DNA from: an uncultured Alphaproteobacteria bacterium
Lineage (GTDB): Bacteria > Pseudomonadota > Alphaproteobacteria > Rhodobacterales > Rhodobacteraceae
Assembly: GCA_913051655.1 (NCBI GenBank)
Contig: CAJXHI010000003.1
Location: 1-64,000 of the forward strand
DNA: 64,000 nucleotides
Direction: 5' to 3'
Below are positions 1 through 8,208 of the stretch, piece by piece (positions within the stretch are counted from its first letter, which is position 1; every line of letters starts with the position of its first letter). The notes beneath the pieces were generated by a model, which saw only the letters and a list, made by a program, of their open reading frames with translations, did not search any database and had not been told where the DNA came from. Position numbers and translations under genes: made by a program.

Positions 1-1
1 A

Positions 2-100
2 TTTGATGACAAAGGGCTCTTAATTTCAGAGCGGTATGTCATCTACGTGATCGCTTTGATAGATGCATTGCGCGCTGAGATTACTCTAAAGATTGCTTGA
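2..100 (+). CDS. C-terminal end of an unidentified protein (partial, 5' end outside window)
   Basis: The frame is open from the left edge of the window for 32 codons and ends in TGA ten bases before the moaA stop on the other strand. The tail is a short acidic start followed by a mostly hydrophobic or helical stretch (YVIYVIALIDALRAE). I do not recognise the family. It is convergent with moaA. Because only the tail is visible and 32 codons can be open by chance, this is a weak call. Confidence 0.35.
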   Translation, partial: FDDKGLLISERYVIYVIALIDALRAEITLKIA

Positions 101-110
101 GCCGGCTATC

Positions 111-1118
111 TCAGCCACCTGTGTGGCTCATGTGGCGTGTCATCTGACCTGAGATTACTTGCCGAGAATAGTCGAAATCATGGCCTTTTGGTTTTAGCCG
201 GATCGCCTTCCTGATCGCCTCCTCTAGTGCTTTTGGGCTGTCGGCAGTGTTTCTGAGAGGTGCTCGCAGGTCAGCCATGTCTTCTTGACCTAAGCACATG
301 TAAAGTTCACCGGTGCACGTCAGGCGCACCCGATTACAACTTTCACAAAAGTTATGTGTCAGCGGCGTGATAAACCCAATTTTTTGGCCCGTCTCTTCGA
401 GCCTTAAGTAGCGGGCCGGTCCACCAGTGCGCTCTAGCAGGTGAGTAAGTGTGTAACGTTGCGCCAATTGGTCACGCAATTCGCTAAGGGCCCAATATTG
501 GCCAATACGATCTTCTGTTCCCATGTCCCCCATGGGCATGACTTCAATCCACGTCAGATCCATGTCGCGAGCATGACACCATTCTGTGATCGTAAATAGT
601 TCTTCTTCGTTAAAGCCTTTAAGCGCCACGGCGTTAATTTTGATCCGAAGCCCAGCACTTTGTGCAGCGTCAATGCCTCGCAGAACTTGCTTAAGTCGCC
701 CCCAGCGAGTGACACGTGCAAATTTTTGCTCATCCAAAGTATCCAGAGATACGTTTATTCTACGCACACCGGCACTGTAGAGGTCTTCTGCAAAGCGGTA
801 CAATTGGGAACCGTTAGTAGTTAAAGTGAGTTCATCCAAAGCACCGCTGTCTAGATGGCGGGTCATACGATTGAAAAAGCTCATGATATTACGCCTAACA
901 AGTGGTTCGCCACCTGTAATCCGAAGCTTTCTAACGCCCAGCTCAATGAAAGCCGAACACATGCGATCCAACTCTTCAAGGGAAAGGAGATCCTTTTTTG
1001 GCAGGAACTTCATATCCTCAACCATGCAGTATACGCAGCGAAAATCACATCTATCCGTCACAGAGACACGAAGGTAAGTAATCTCTCGTGCAAAGGGGTC
1101 TATTAAAGCATCTTTCAT
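111..1118 (-). CDS. moaA: GTP 3',8-cyclase MoaA (molybdenum cofactor biosynthesis)
   Basis: Radical-SAM enzyme that, with MoaC, converts GTP to cyclic pyranopterin monophosphate, the first step of molybdenum cofactor synthesis in the cytoplasm. The CX3CX2C cluster motif is visible at C24, C28 and C31 ([11 protein letters not shown]). The C-terminal CX2CX13C motif that binds the second [4Fe-4S] cluster is at about C258, C261 and C275. The protein ends in the conserved double glycine. The 335-residue length is normal for the family. An in-frame start 12 codons upstream exists, but MKDALIDPF is the usual N-terminus, so the ATG at 1118 is preferred. It is divergent from the lipoprotein gene at 1185, with 66 bp between them. 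No other moa gene is nearby. Confidence 0.95.
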   Translation of the reverse strand: MKDALIDPFAREITYLRVSVTDRCDFRCVYCMVEDMKFLPKKDLLSLEELDRMCSAFIELGVRKLRITGGEPLVRRNIMSFFNRMTRHLDSGALDELTLTTNGSQLYRFAEDLYSAGVRRINVSLDTLDEQKFARVTRWGRLKQVLRGIDAAQSAGLRIKINAVALKGFNEEELFTITEWCHARDMDLTWIEVMPMGDMGTEDRIGQYWALSELRDQLAQRYTLTHLLERTGGPARYLRLEETGQKIGFITPLTHNFCESCNRVRLTCTGELYMCLGQEDMADLRAPLRNTADSPKALEEAIRKAIRLKPKGHDFDYSRQVISGQMTRHMSHTGG

Positions 1119-1184
1119 TCTAGTAAACGTAAGGGTAGTTCCGCAGCTGTGCAAGAATACAAGTGAGGTAAGCGGTAGAAAACC

Positions 1185-1646
1185 ATGTTACAATTGGTCG
1201 CAAAAACTTCGGCTGTTATCGTCCTTGGTGGACTTTGGTCCTGTGGACAAATACCAATCCTCAATTTGCTCAACAAAAAAACTATGCAGGCTGATTCTGT
1301 TTTTAAAGGAACGGGTGCCTTCAAAGGGCCAGCGGAAATGGATGTGGCGACAATTAAGGAACGTGAGGCAGCCATTGCTCAAAAACCTGTCTCTGAGGCT
1401 AAGACACTTGGTGAGACTATCGTCAGTCTGGGTAATCCTGCGGAAACTGGGTTTTGGGTGAAAACGTCACTGATCAGTAACAAAAGCACTGGGCTTGTGA
1501 CGGATATTGCATCGGGCAAATCTGTAAATGTCACACTACTGCCCCTTGAAGGGCTGGGCAGCGGCAGCCAAATTTCACTCTCCGCGATGCGCGCGCTCGG
1601 TCTACCCTTAACAAGCTTGGCATCGGTTATCGTGTTTCAGGATTAG
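1185..1646 (+). CDS. Small predicted lipoprotein, function unknown
   Basis: The 153-residue product has a hydrophobic N-terminus ending in a lipobox-like LWSC at residues 17-20, so it is probably processed by signal peptidase II and lipid-anchored, although the segment before the Cys is short. The rest is a small soluble domain with a Gly/Ser-rich C-terminal half ([34 protein letters not shown]). I recall similar short Rhodobacterales proteins carrying an automatic 'D-galactarate dehydratase' label, but this product is far too short for that enzyme and shows no catalytic motif, so the label should not be transferred. No strong ribosome-binding site precedes the ATG. The gene stands alone, divergent from moaA. 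Confidence 0.65.
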   Translation: MLQLVAKTSAVIVLGGLWSCGQIPILNLLNKKTMQADSVFKGTGAFKGPAEMDVATIKEREAAIAQKPVSEAKTLGETIVSLGNPAETGFWVKTSLISNKSTGLVTDIASGKSVNVTLLPLEGLGSGSQISLSAMRALGLPLTSLASVIVFQD

Positions 1647-1666
1647 TGCGGTTAACCATGAATTTG

Positions 1667-2038
1667 TCAAAGCGATCTACTTATCGAGAGTGTGTAGGAG
1701 CCAGTCTGATACCCTCTCAAGGCGGCAATCCCATCAGCGAGAATCACAGCTTTCTCTGGTAAAGCAACATCATAAAGAAAAATGTTAGAAGCTTCCTTGG
1801 CGAGGGCAATTGCGCTTGCCAAACCAATCCCCCGGGCACTACCTGTTATAAGTGATATTGCTCCGTCCAAAGAAAAAGTTCTTTTATATAACGAATCGTC
1901 GTCAGCGTAAGTTTAAGAAGATGCCGCTGCTATACCCACTGCAGCAACAAACCCCGCACCTGGGGTAAGGATTGCATTCTTTCTTCTGGGATTTGTTAAA
2001 TCATTTTCAGGTTTTGTATTGTCATTTATTGATTTCAT
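1667..2038 (-). pseudogene. Remnant of a Tat-exported short-chain dehydrogenase with an internal stop
   Basis: From the ATG at 2038, preceded by an AGGAG six bases upstream, the frame encodes 41 codons with a twin-arginine-like leader (NPRR followed by an Ala/Gly-rich hydrophobic stretch). It then meets TAA at 1913-1915 and continues in the same frame into a typical Rossmann N-terminus (LITGSARGIGLASAIALAKE), ending at 1667. The TGxxxGIG cofactor motif is intact, but the catalytic Ser-Tyr-Lys part of the family (about 250 residues) is missing. A nonsense codon plus C-terminal truncation marks it as dead. The first 41 codons could still be translated as an isolated signal-like peptide. Known: SDR enzymes with Tat leaders occur in roseobacters. 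Inferred: ancestry by gene decay. Confidence 0.7.
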
Positions 2039-2282
2039 CTTTTGCTCCTGGATTTGATTAAATACTCACATAATGAATAAACTACTCATCCGGTTTTTGC
2101 AGAGCATATTGAGCAATGATTTTTAGATTTTTGTGCGGTGATATTTCATTTTGGAGAATTGTAAAAAATAACCTTAATTCCCGAGCAGATTCTAGATTTA
2201 CTTCCCCATTATGGGGAAAGCCTGTAAAAAACCTCGTCAATCCCCAGTTGCTATGTGATGTAAAAACACACTGAAAAATCAA

Positions 2283-2805
2283 AAGGCAATAGCCGATGAT
2301 CAGTCGAGGTCCGTTTAATCAATTAAGATTATATCAGAACCACATCACGGCAGAGAATTACAGTCCATCAATCTGTCACGTGATTTTATTAAATTAAAGC
2401 TGCAACTCACTCAACAGTAACACAATTAAATTAGAATTATCTCATAAAATATTAAAGATATTTAGCACTATAAAATTTTTTTAATATTAGAAAAATACAG
2501 ATGAAAGACCTAATGATGGTATTTACGAAAATTACTTCGAAAATGGTCTTTTGTTAAAAAAGAAATATCAATGACGGACAAGAAGATGGTTTATGGGAAA
2601 AATACTACGCTCTTTAGTTTAATTTGCGCTTTCTATCTTTGCGGATTTTTGAATTACGAACACGAGGCATAAGAACTCCATATGATTAACCATTAAGTTT
2701 TAAAATTGACAAAAGATTTATGATCTTTCACTCTTGACTTCGAAGGAAAAAATATAAAAAAAATTGATGTGAACTGGTGATTTTTTTACAGTAAAGAAGT
2801 CAGAG
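2283..2805. other. AT-rich non-coding stretch containing a MORN-repeat remnant
   Basis: No intact gene is visible here. The stretch is markedly AT-rich with many stops in all frames. The only recognisable coding relic is the MORN-like fragment at 2500-2617, listed separately. A TTGACA at 2706-2711 has no matching -10 at 17 bases and is not called a promoter. Confidence 0.6.
2500..2617 (+). pseudogene. MORN_2-type repeat protein remnant (frameshifted)
   Basis: Two overlapping frames together spell tandem MORN_2/YwqK-like units. One runs 2500-2574 and contains DGIYENYFENGLLLKKKY. The other runs 2570-2617 and contains NDGQEDGLWEKYY. The pattern D-G-x-x-x-x-Y-F-x-N-G-x-L followed by N-G/D-G-x-x-D-G-x-W-x-x-Y-Y matches the family consensus. 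The switch of frame near 2570 and the flanking stops show that it is broken. No start codon or ribosome-binding site belongs to it. The parent was probably a short repeat protein. Confidence 0.45.
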
Positions 2806-3132
2806 ATGCTCAAAAGATGCTTTTATGCGGCTGTTTTTATTATAATTCCTTGCGCAGGGACAAATGCAGCTAATTACAAACAGATTTGTGACCAAAATTT
2901 TAAAGCAGCATGCAAATTCATTTTTGAGGTTACTGAAATGGAATGTATGGACGCTGCATCAGCACTTGATGAAGTAGACTCTTATTGTGGTGATGATTCA
3001 CACTGTTGGCTGGAAGCTCTCGTAGATGCATCAGAAGGAGATTGGGATGAACGAGATGCCTACATATTCCTGAACGAGCTTGATGCTCTTGATCTACCGG
3101 GAGCCACAATTCTGAATTGTTATCAATATTAG
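2806..3132 (+). CDS. Small secreted cysteine-rich protein, unknown
   Basis: The 108-residue ORF has a classical signal peptide (MLKR, then a hydrophobic core, cleavage expected after GTNA near residue 21). The mature part is acidic, with six cysteines (about positions 28, 36, 47, 61, 67 and 105), suggesting a disulfide-bonded periplasmic or secreted protein. I do not recognise the family. It lies in an AT-rich island of decayed genes, and its codon use is more AT-rich than that of the housekeeping genes around it. The ribosome-binding site is weak (GAAG). The coherent signal peptide plus even Cys count argue that it is, or recently was, real. Confidence 0.5.
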   Translation: MLKRCFYAAVFIIIPCAGTNAANYKQICDQNFKAACKFIFEVTEMECMDAASALDEVDSYCGDDSHCWLEALVDASEGDWDERDAYIFLNELDALDLPGATILNCYQY

Positions 3133-3328
3133 TGAGCTTAATTTCAGTTATACGGTTGGTCTCTACACAACAAATCCACTTTTTGATGATCTAAAAGGTC
3201 TGTTTACAATAAAAGATTTGGGTCTTACTTTTGATGACCGAACGTTTAATGGTAGGGTCATTGATTTAGTTGGTGATTCTTCAAGTAGTTTTGATATTAC
3301 AGCGATCAGTAAGATTGATTATAAGTAG
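3116..3328 (+). pseudogene. Possible C-terminal remnant of an unidentified protein
   Basis: A frame of about 70 codons is open here without any ATG, GTG or TTG near its upstream end. It overlaps the stop of the preceding Cys-rich ORF in another frame. The residues look protein-like (hydrophobic/acidic alternation, LGLTFDDRTFNGRVIDL, a Ser run, DITAISKIDY). It could be the tail of a secreted or adhesin-like protein that lost its beginning. No family is recognised, and chance openness in AT-rich DNA remains possible. Confidence 0.25.
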
Positions 3329-3332
3329 TATC

Positions 3333-3476
3333 CTATCTCTTAAAGTTTTTTAAACGTTTTAACAAAACTATATCTCCAGATGAAATCCCAACACCCAATC
3401 CACTAATGAATGAGTTCAATTTGTTTTGTTTGATTGGGTCATCTTCGATTTCAATTCGGTGTGATAGATTTCGCAT
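3333..3476 (-). CDS. Candidate small protein (47 aa) behind a good promoter
   Basis: The ATG at 3476 opens a 47-codon frame with a polar N-terminus (MRNLSHRIEIEDD), a short Gly/Ile hydrophobic patch and a basic C-terminus (LLKRLKNFKR). A near-consensus promoter lies just upstream (see 3491-3520). It would place the transcript start within about 10 bases of the ATG, so translation would have to be leaderless or nearly so, and no ribosome-binding site is visible. The family is unknown. It may be a chance frame. Confidence 0.25.
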   Translation of the reverse strand: MRNLSHRIEIEDDPIKQNKLNSFISGLGVGISSGDIVLLKRLKNFKR

Positions 3477-3490
3477 TCTCAAAACGAATG

Positions 3491-3520
3491 ATCCTACCTT
3501 TTACATTAGAGTTATGTCAA
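3491..3520 (-). promoter_or_regulatory. Predicted sigma-70-type promoter
   Basis: On the minus strand TTGACA (3515-3520) is followed after 18 bases by TAGGAT (3491-3496). It reads into the 47-codon frame at 3333-3476. The -35 is a perfect match and the -10 has four of six matches. Confidence 0.4.
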
Positions 3521-3672
3521 CTTTAAGGCTTCGGTGTATCAGTGTTTTTATGCAGATAAATTCTGATTATTGATTTCTCTAAAGTACAAACGGGAGAGTA
3601 CCAATTCCTGCTTAGCACTTTTGATGATAGGTTTATTTTACGTTTTCATTCGCCGTTTCTATTTCATCAAAA

Positions 3673-3885
3673 TCATAGCCACATCCTTTTTAGTGTAGTG
3701 AAAGTTCTTAGTTGCTGCAAACCCATCTCATTCAATTCCGTTGAGATTTGTTGATAGGTGTAACCCTGTTTTGAAAGACCGTTCACTAGTTTTTGACGAT
3801 CTAATTAATCATCTCTTGGACCAATAATTTCTAAAATTTCAGGGGTAACTACCACCTTAAAATGAATAACAACTCTATCATTGCC
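3673..3885 (-). pseudogene. Remnant of a helix-turn-helix/recombinase-like protein
   Basis: On the minus strand an open segment (3808-3885, ending VTPEILEIIGPRDD) is interrupted by TAA at 3805-3807. It continues in the same frame for 43 residues (LDRQKLVNGLSKQGYTYQQ, then ISTELNEMGLQ) to a stop at 3673. The second part resembles the helix-turn-helix pattern S-x-Q-G-x-T-Y-x-x-I-A-x-x-L-N-x-x-G seen after the catalytic domain of serine recombinases and in other HTH proteins. No catalytic domain is present. Family placement is tentative. The internal stop and short length indicate decay. Confidence 0.35.
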
Positions 3886-3901
3886 TTATATTATTTAAAA
3901 A

Positions 3902-5734
3902 TTATTCCACTGTCACTGATTTTGCCAGGTTGCGGGGTTGGTCAACGTCGGTGCCTTTGGCGACGGCGGTGAAGTAGGCCAACAGCTGCGCAGGGATGGC
4001 GTAGATTATCGGTGACAGGGTCTCGGATACTTCTGGAAGTGTAATACCGTGCCAAATCGCTAGATCTGCCGCACTTAAACCCGTTTGATCAGTGATCATA
4101 ACTACTTTGCCTTTACGGGCCATGACTTCTTGAATGTTCGAAACCGTCTTATCAAAAAGCAAAGAGCTTGGGGCCATAACGATGATCGGCACTTGGTCGT
4201 CGACCAGTGCAATAGGGCCATGCTTAAGCTCACCTGCTGCATAAGCTTCAGCATGTATATAGCTGATTTCCTTTAGTTTTAAGGCCGCCTCTAGAGCAAG
4301 GGGGTACATCATTCCACGTCCTAGAAACAATATATCAGAGGCCTGTGATATATCATTGGCAGCAGTATGAAGGCTGTCACGACAATTCAAAGCTTGATTA
4401 ATGAGGGCGGGGATACGCTGCATCTCAGCGATATGATGTGATATCTCAGTCTCAGATAATTCGTTCCGTGCCTCAGCCGCGGCAAGGGCAATAGATAGGA
4501 GCACCGTTAATTGACATGTAAAGGCTTTGGTTGAGGCCACGCCAATCTCCACCCCTGCATGTATCGGAAAATTCACGTCCGCTGCCCGCGCGATGGAGCT
4601 TTCTACAACATTGGTTACGGACCAGATGCTATCGGCTTTGCCTGTGCAATAGCGTTGTGCTGCCAAAGTGTCGGCTGTTTCGCCCGACTGGCTTACGAAA
4701 ATTGCCAACGTGCCTTTGGGTAAAGGCGGCTCACGGTAGCGAAACTCTGATGCGACATCGACCTCGACAGGGATGCGGGACAGTTTTTCAAACCAGTATT
4801 TTGCAGTGACACAGGCCAAATAGGCGGTTCCACAAGCGACCATTGTTACTCGTTCGACAGCATTGAAATTAAAATTATCCGCGATCGGTGACAGTGGTAG
4901 GCTGATTTTATTATCCTTGGAAATATAAGCCTTAAGCGTATGGGAAAGAACGCGGGCTTGTTCGTAAATTTCTTTTTCCATGAAATGCTTGAAGCCATCC
5001 TTATCAATTCGGGTTGCATCCATGCGAATGGTTTGGATGGGGCGGGTAACAACGTCTGCATTTTTATCTTCGATTCTGACAGAAGTGCGCGTAAGGACAG
5101 CGATATCGCCATCCTCAAGATAGGTGATCCTTTCGCTGAGCGGTGCCAGAGCAATCGCATCTGAGCCCACAAACATTTCTCCGTCGCCATACCCGACTGC
5201 AAGAGGCGAACCAAGGCGGGACGCAATAATGAGATCTTCTTCACCCTCAAACAAAAAGCAAAGCGCATAAGCTCCTGTCACCGCAGACATCGCATGGCGA
5301 ACAGCTTCAAGTGGTGTTTTCCCACCGTTTATCGCACAATCCACAAGCATAGCGACGACTTCGGTATCGGTATCACTTTCTGCCGTGTAATCTTGCTTAG
5401 CGAGTTCGTCACGAAGCTCCTGGAAATTCTCAATAATGCCGTTGTGAACTATGCTGACCCGTCCAGTGTTATGGGGGTGGGCATTGCCTAGAGAGGGGAC
5501 ACCGTGTGTAGCCCAACGGGTGTGACCTATCCCAGATTTGCCAACTAATGGCTCATGTACCAATAGATTACTGAGCTCATTGAGCTTTCCGACAGCGCGT
5601 CGGCGTTTCAGTTTACCTGCCTGTAGCGTGCTGATCCCAGCACTGTCATAGCCGCGATATTCAAGCCGACGGAGTGCTTCGACCAACTGAGGCGCAACTT
5701 CGTTTTTTCCCAATATACCAATAATGCCGCACAT
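3902..5734 (-). CDS. glmS: Glutamine--fructose-6-phosphate aminotransferase (isomerising)
   Basis: Cytoplasmic enzyme that makes glucosamine-6-phosphate from fructose-6-phosphate and glutamine, the first step towards UDP-GlcNAc for peptidoglycan and LPS. The sequence starts MCGIIGILG, giving the N-terminal nucleophile Cys of the class II glutaminase domain (about residues 1-215). Two SIS sugar-isomerase domains follow (about 285-420 and 455-590), and the C-terminus ends in DQPRNLAKSVTVE as in the family. The 610-residue length is typical. It lies three bases downstream of the glmU stop, so the two form an operon. No glmS ribozyme is expected or seen. Confidence 0.97.
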   Translation of the reverse strand: MCGIIGILGKNEVAPQLVEALRRLEYRGYDSAGISTLQAGKLKRRRAVGKLNELSNLLVHEPLVGKSGIGHTRWATHGVPSLGNAHPHNTGRVSIVHNGIIENFQELRDELAKQDYTAESDTDTEVVAMLVDCAINGGKTPLEAVRHAMSAVTGAYALCFLFEGEEDLIIASRLGSPLAVGYGDGEMFVGSDAIALAPLSERITYLEDGDIAVLTRTSVRIEDKNADVVTRPIQTIRMDATRIDKDGFKHFMEKEIYEQARVLSHTLKAYISKDNKISLPLSPIADNFNFNAVERVTMVACGTAYLACVTAKYWFEKLSRIPVEVDVASEFRYREPPLPKGTLAIFVSQSGETADTLAAQRYCTGKADSIWSVTNVVESSIARAADVNFPIHAGVEIGVASTKAFTCQLTVLLSIALAAAEARNELSETEISHHIAEMQRIPALINQALNCRDSLHTAANDISQASDILFLGRGMMYPLALEAALKLKEISYIHAEAYAAGELKHGPIALVDDQVPIIVMAPSSLLFDKTVSNIQEVMARKGKVVMITDQTGLSAADLAIWHGITLPEVSETLSPIIYAIPAQLLAYFTAVAKGTDVDQPRNLAKSVTVE

Positions 5735-5737
5735 TTT

Positions 5738-7087
5738 TTATCCTAAATCTTTTTTTTGTTTACGTTTTTTTAAAATATCTATCAATTTGCGCGCCATGCC
5801 AATTTTGTTTTCTTGCGGTGCGCGCGCGAGCGCAAGCGCGCCTTCAGGCACATTTTTTGTGACGACAGACCCACTTGCCGTCATAGAGTCTTTGCCGATA
5901 TTGACAGGCGCTACCATCATTGTGTTAGAACCGATAAATGCGGCTTCGCCAATCATGGTCTTATGTTTCATCACGCCATCATAGTTGCAGGTGACACAAC
6001 CTGCACCGATATTGGCTCTAGCCCCGACTTCAGCATCACCGATGTAGCTTAAGTGATTGATCTTTGCCCCATCGGCAATCACCGCATTTTTGATTTCTAC
6101 AAAATTACCCACGCGCACCTTTTCGCCAAGCTCTGCTCCCGGGCGCAACCGCGCGAACGGTCCAATTATTGCACCTTCTGAGACATGTGCTCCCTCGATA
6201 TGGCAGAAGGCTTTGATGTGCGCGGCACTTTCTATTATCGCTTCTGGTCCAAAAATCACATGCTGCTCTACTATGCTGTCACGTCCGATGACAGTGTCAA
6301 AAGAGAAATAAACCGTTTCTGGAGCGAGGAGCGATACACCATTTTCCATATGCATTTGGCGTGCGCGTTCCTGAAACGCAGTTTCAGCCATTGCAAGATC
6401 TGCGCGGGAATTGATGCCAAGAGTTTCTTTTTCATCACAAATTACCAAGTGGGTTGTTTTTCCCATTTCACGAGCATAGGCCACACAATCTGTCAGATAA
6501 TATTCACCCGACGCGTTCGTATTATCGATCTCTTCGATCAACGAAAACAACAGCGGCGCCGAGCCTGCCATAACGCCGCTGTTACACAGAGTGATGGCGC
6601 GTTCTTTTTCGCTTGTATCTTTGAATTCGACGATGCGTTCAAGTTGAGTTCCGTGTGTGATCAATCTTCCGTATCTTGCGGGGTCTTTGGCCTCAAAGCC
6701 AAGTACCACAAGATCAGAAATGGTGCGCGCATCCCTGATTGTCTCAATCGTTGCTTTGCTGATAAATGGCGTGTCAGCATATAGAACAAGGATGTCCCCT
6801 TTAAACCCACTTAGTGGATCTTTGGCCATCGACACTGCATGCGCCGTACCGAGCTGTTCTTTCTGCTCCGCGATAATAACCTCTTGATTTATCCTGTGAG
6901 CCTCCGATGCGACCTTTTCGCCTTCGTGCCCAACAACTACAACTGTTGTCTCCGGCTCTAGGATTGCTGCAGCACGCATCGCATGCTCCAAAAGTGTTGC
7001 ATGAGCCACTTTGTGAAGCGCTTTTGGAAGGTCAGACACCATCCGTGTCCCTTTACCTGCGGCGAGAATGACAACTGCGATGCTCAT
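5738..7087 (-). CDS. glmU: Bifunctional UDP-N-acetylglucosamine pyrophosphorylase / glucosamine-1-phosphate acetyltransferase
   Basis: Catalyses the last two steps of UDP-GlcNAc synthesis: acetylation of GlcN-1-P and uridylylation of GlcNAc-1-P. The N-terminal nucleotidyltransferase domain shows the signature LAAGKGTRM at residues 8-16. The C-terminal half is a left-handed beta-helix of hexapeptide repeats (for example RVGNFVEIKNAVI, GANIGAGCVTCNYDG). An upstream in-frame start would add ten residues, but the ATG at 7087 has a GAGGG about seven bases before it and gives the family N-terminus MSIAVVILAAGKG, so 449 aa is preferred. Operon partner of glmS. Divergent from gph. Confidence 0.96.
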   Translation of the reverse strand: MSIAVVILAAGKGTRMVSDLPKALHKVAHATLLEHAMRAAAILEPETTVVVVGHEGEKVASEAHRINQEVIIAEQKEQLGTAHAVSMAKDPLSGFKGDILVLYADTPFISKATIETIRDARTISDLVVLGFEAKDPARYGRLITHGTQLERIVEFKDTSEKERAITLCNSGVMAGSAPLLFSLIEEIDNTNASGEYYLTDCVAYAREMGKTTHLVICDEKETLGINSRADLAMAETAFQERARQMHMENGVSLLAPETVYFSFDTVIGRDSIVEQHVIFGPEAIIESAAHIKAFCHIEGAHVSEGAIIGPFARLRPGAELGEKVRVGNFVEIKNAVIADGAKINHLSYIGDAEVGARANIGAGCVTCNYDGVMKHKTMIGEAAFIGSNTMMVAPVNIGKDSMTASGSVVTKNVPEGALALARAPQENKIGMARKLIDILKKRKQKKDLG

Positions 7088-7213
7088 ATGTTTTACCCTC
7101 AATAAACTTACTTCCAAGTTTTACTTCAGACACTCCAAGTCGCAAGGGGTTTTTGGGTCAACTTTGATTGCATATTGTAACAGGACATGCCAAAAATAAG
7201 CAAAGAGGTGCCC

Positions 7214-7888
7214 ATGAATTTGCAGAAAAAAACAGTTATATTCGATTTGGATGGGACGTTGGCAGATACCAGTGGCGATTTGATCGCGGCAGCCAATCAT
7301 TGTTTCGAAGATATGGGATATGGTGCCGTGTTGGATGTGGCCGAGGATGCGCCAACGGCCTTGCGCGGCGGCCGAGCAATGTTACGTTTTGGTTTGTCGA
7401 GACTAGAAGCTTCCGACGAGGGTCTGGTGGATCGCTATTATCCTGTTTTACTCACTGCTTATGAGCGTTCGCTTTCAAATCAAACGCGGCTGTTTCCTAA
7501 AGTGCGTGAGGTGGTTCAAACGCTGGGTGAGGCGGGTTACCTTTTGGGCATTTGCACGAATAAGCCGGTTGGTTTGGCAGAACAACTGATGCGAGAACTC
7601 GAGTTTCGGGATCCGTTTTTATCGCTGATCGGAGCAGACAGTCTGCCTGTGCGGAAGCCCGATCCAAGACCCTTTGTTGAAGCGGTCCGGCTCGCTGGAG
7701 GGCATGTTGAGCGTTCTTGTTTAATCGGGGATTCCATAACCGACCACAATACAGCTCGTGCCGCTGGAGTGCCTAGTATTTTGGTTGATTTTGGATTGGC
7801 GGACCAAGATATGACGGCTCTTAAATCTGATGCGTTAATCACCACCTTTAATCAACTGCCGCAGGCTTTGGAAAAAGTAGGTTTGTGA
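7214..7888 (+). CDS. gph: HAD-family phosphoglycolate phosphatase-like hydrolase
   Basis: Haloacid dehalogenase-like phosphatase. Family members hydrolyse 2-phosphoglycolate and similar phosphomonoesters. Motif I is FDLDGTLADT with the nucleophile Asp near residue 11. Motif II is the CTNKP Thr. Motif III/IV is the KPDPRPF Lys with the later GDSITDHNTA acidic pair. A helical cap lies between motifs I and II, as in the Gph/PGP branch. The ATG at 7214 has GAGGTG four to five bases upstream; the in-frame ATG at 7187 has only a poorly placed site. Divergent from glmU, so they may share a regulatory region of about 125 bp. The substrate is not provable from sequence. Confidence 0.85.
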   Translation: MNLQKKTVIFDLDGTLADTSGDLIAAANHCFEDMGYGAVLDVAEDAPTALRGGRAMLRFGLSRLEASDEGLVDRYYPVLLTAYERSLSNQTRLFPKVREVVQTLGEAGYLLGICTNKPVGLAEQLMRELEFRDPFLSLIGADSLPVRKPDPRPFVEAVRLAGGHVERSCLIGDSITDHNTARAAGVPSILVDFGLADQDMTALKSDALITTFNQLPQALEKVGL

Positions 7889-7920
7889 CATTTCAACAAA
7901 TGCTTTTTTTGATTTACAGG

Positions 7921-8208
7921 TTATCTGACGCCACCAACTAGCAACTCCAGAACCGTCAATGCTCCTCCTTCGTTCAGCCCATTGACGGCATCAGAGATGG
8001 ATTGCGCTCGTTTTTTGCCCAGTAAGGGCTTTTCGATGATATGATATTTATTTTTGAGTTTACCAGCGCTTGGCAGGTTAGTCTCATGCCATCTCGATGC
8101 CACCTGATCTACAACGAAAACGCGATCATCTTCCAGAATGATGATGACCTTTGCCAGTCGTTTGATCGGAAAGATTTTGTTTGCATCGTTATATTCCCGC
8201 GCTAGCAA
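7921..8208 (-). CDS. Conserved-looking hypothetical protein
   Basis: A 95-residue frame with protein-like composition: a basic N-terminus, a beta-rich segment (AKVIIILEDDRVFVVDQVA), then a polar region and a C-terminal helix. It has no signal peptide or membrane segment and no motif I recognise. It is convergent with gph (32 bp between stops). The second half of the downstream intergenic region is degenerate, so this may be the surviving end of a longer protein whose N-terminus decayed, but the alternating hydrophobic pattern argues for a real product. Confidence 0.45.
   Translation of the reverse strand: MLAREYNDANKIFPIKRLAKVIIILEDDRVFVVDQVASRWHETNLPSAGKLKNKYHIIEKPLLGKKRAQSISDAVNGLNEGGALTVLELLVGGVR

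Larger units (their letters stand above)
3329..3901. other. Gene-poor AT-rich interval between decayed genes and glmS
   Basis: This interval contains the small candidate frame and promoter (3333-3520) and the helix-turn-helix remnant (3673-3885). Nothing else coding can be supported. No clear terminator hairpin follows the glmS stop at 3902. Confidence 0.5.

Noticed and set aside
1185-1646. D-galactarate dehydratase annotation for the small lipoprotein
   Set aside because: 153 residues with a lipobox and no catalytic motifs; far shorter than the enzyme.
2082-2282. 66-codon minus-strand ORF upstream of the dehydrogenase remnant
   Set aside because: No ribosome-binding site, no recognisable pattern, AT-rich decayed context; likely chance.
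4085-6887. Plus-strand ORFs inside glmS and glmU
   Set aside because: They are antisense shadows of well-supported genes without ribosome-binding sites or known products.
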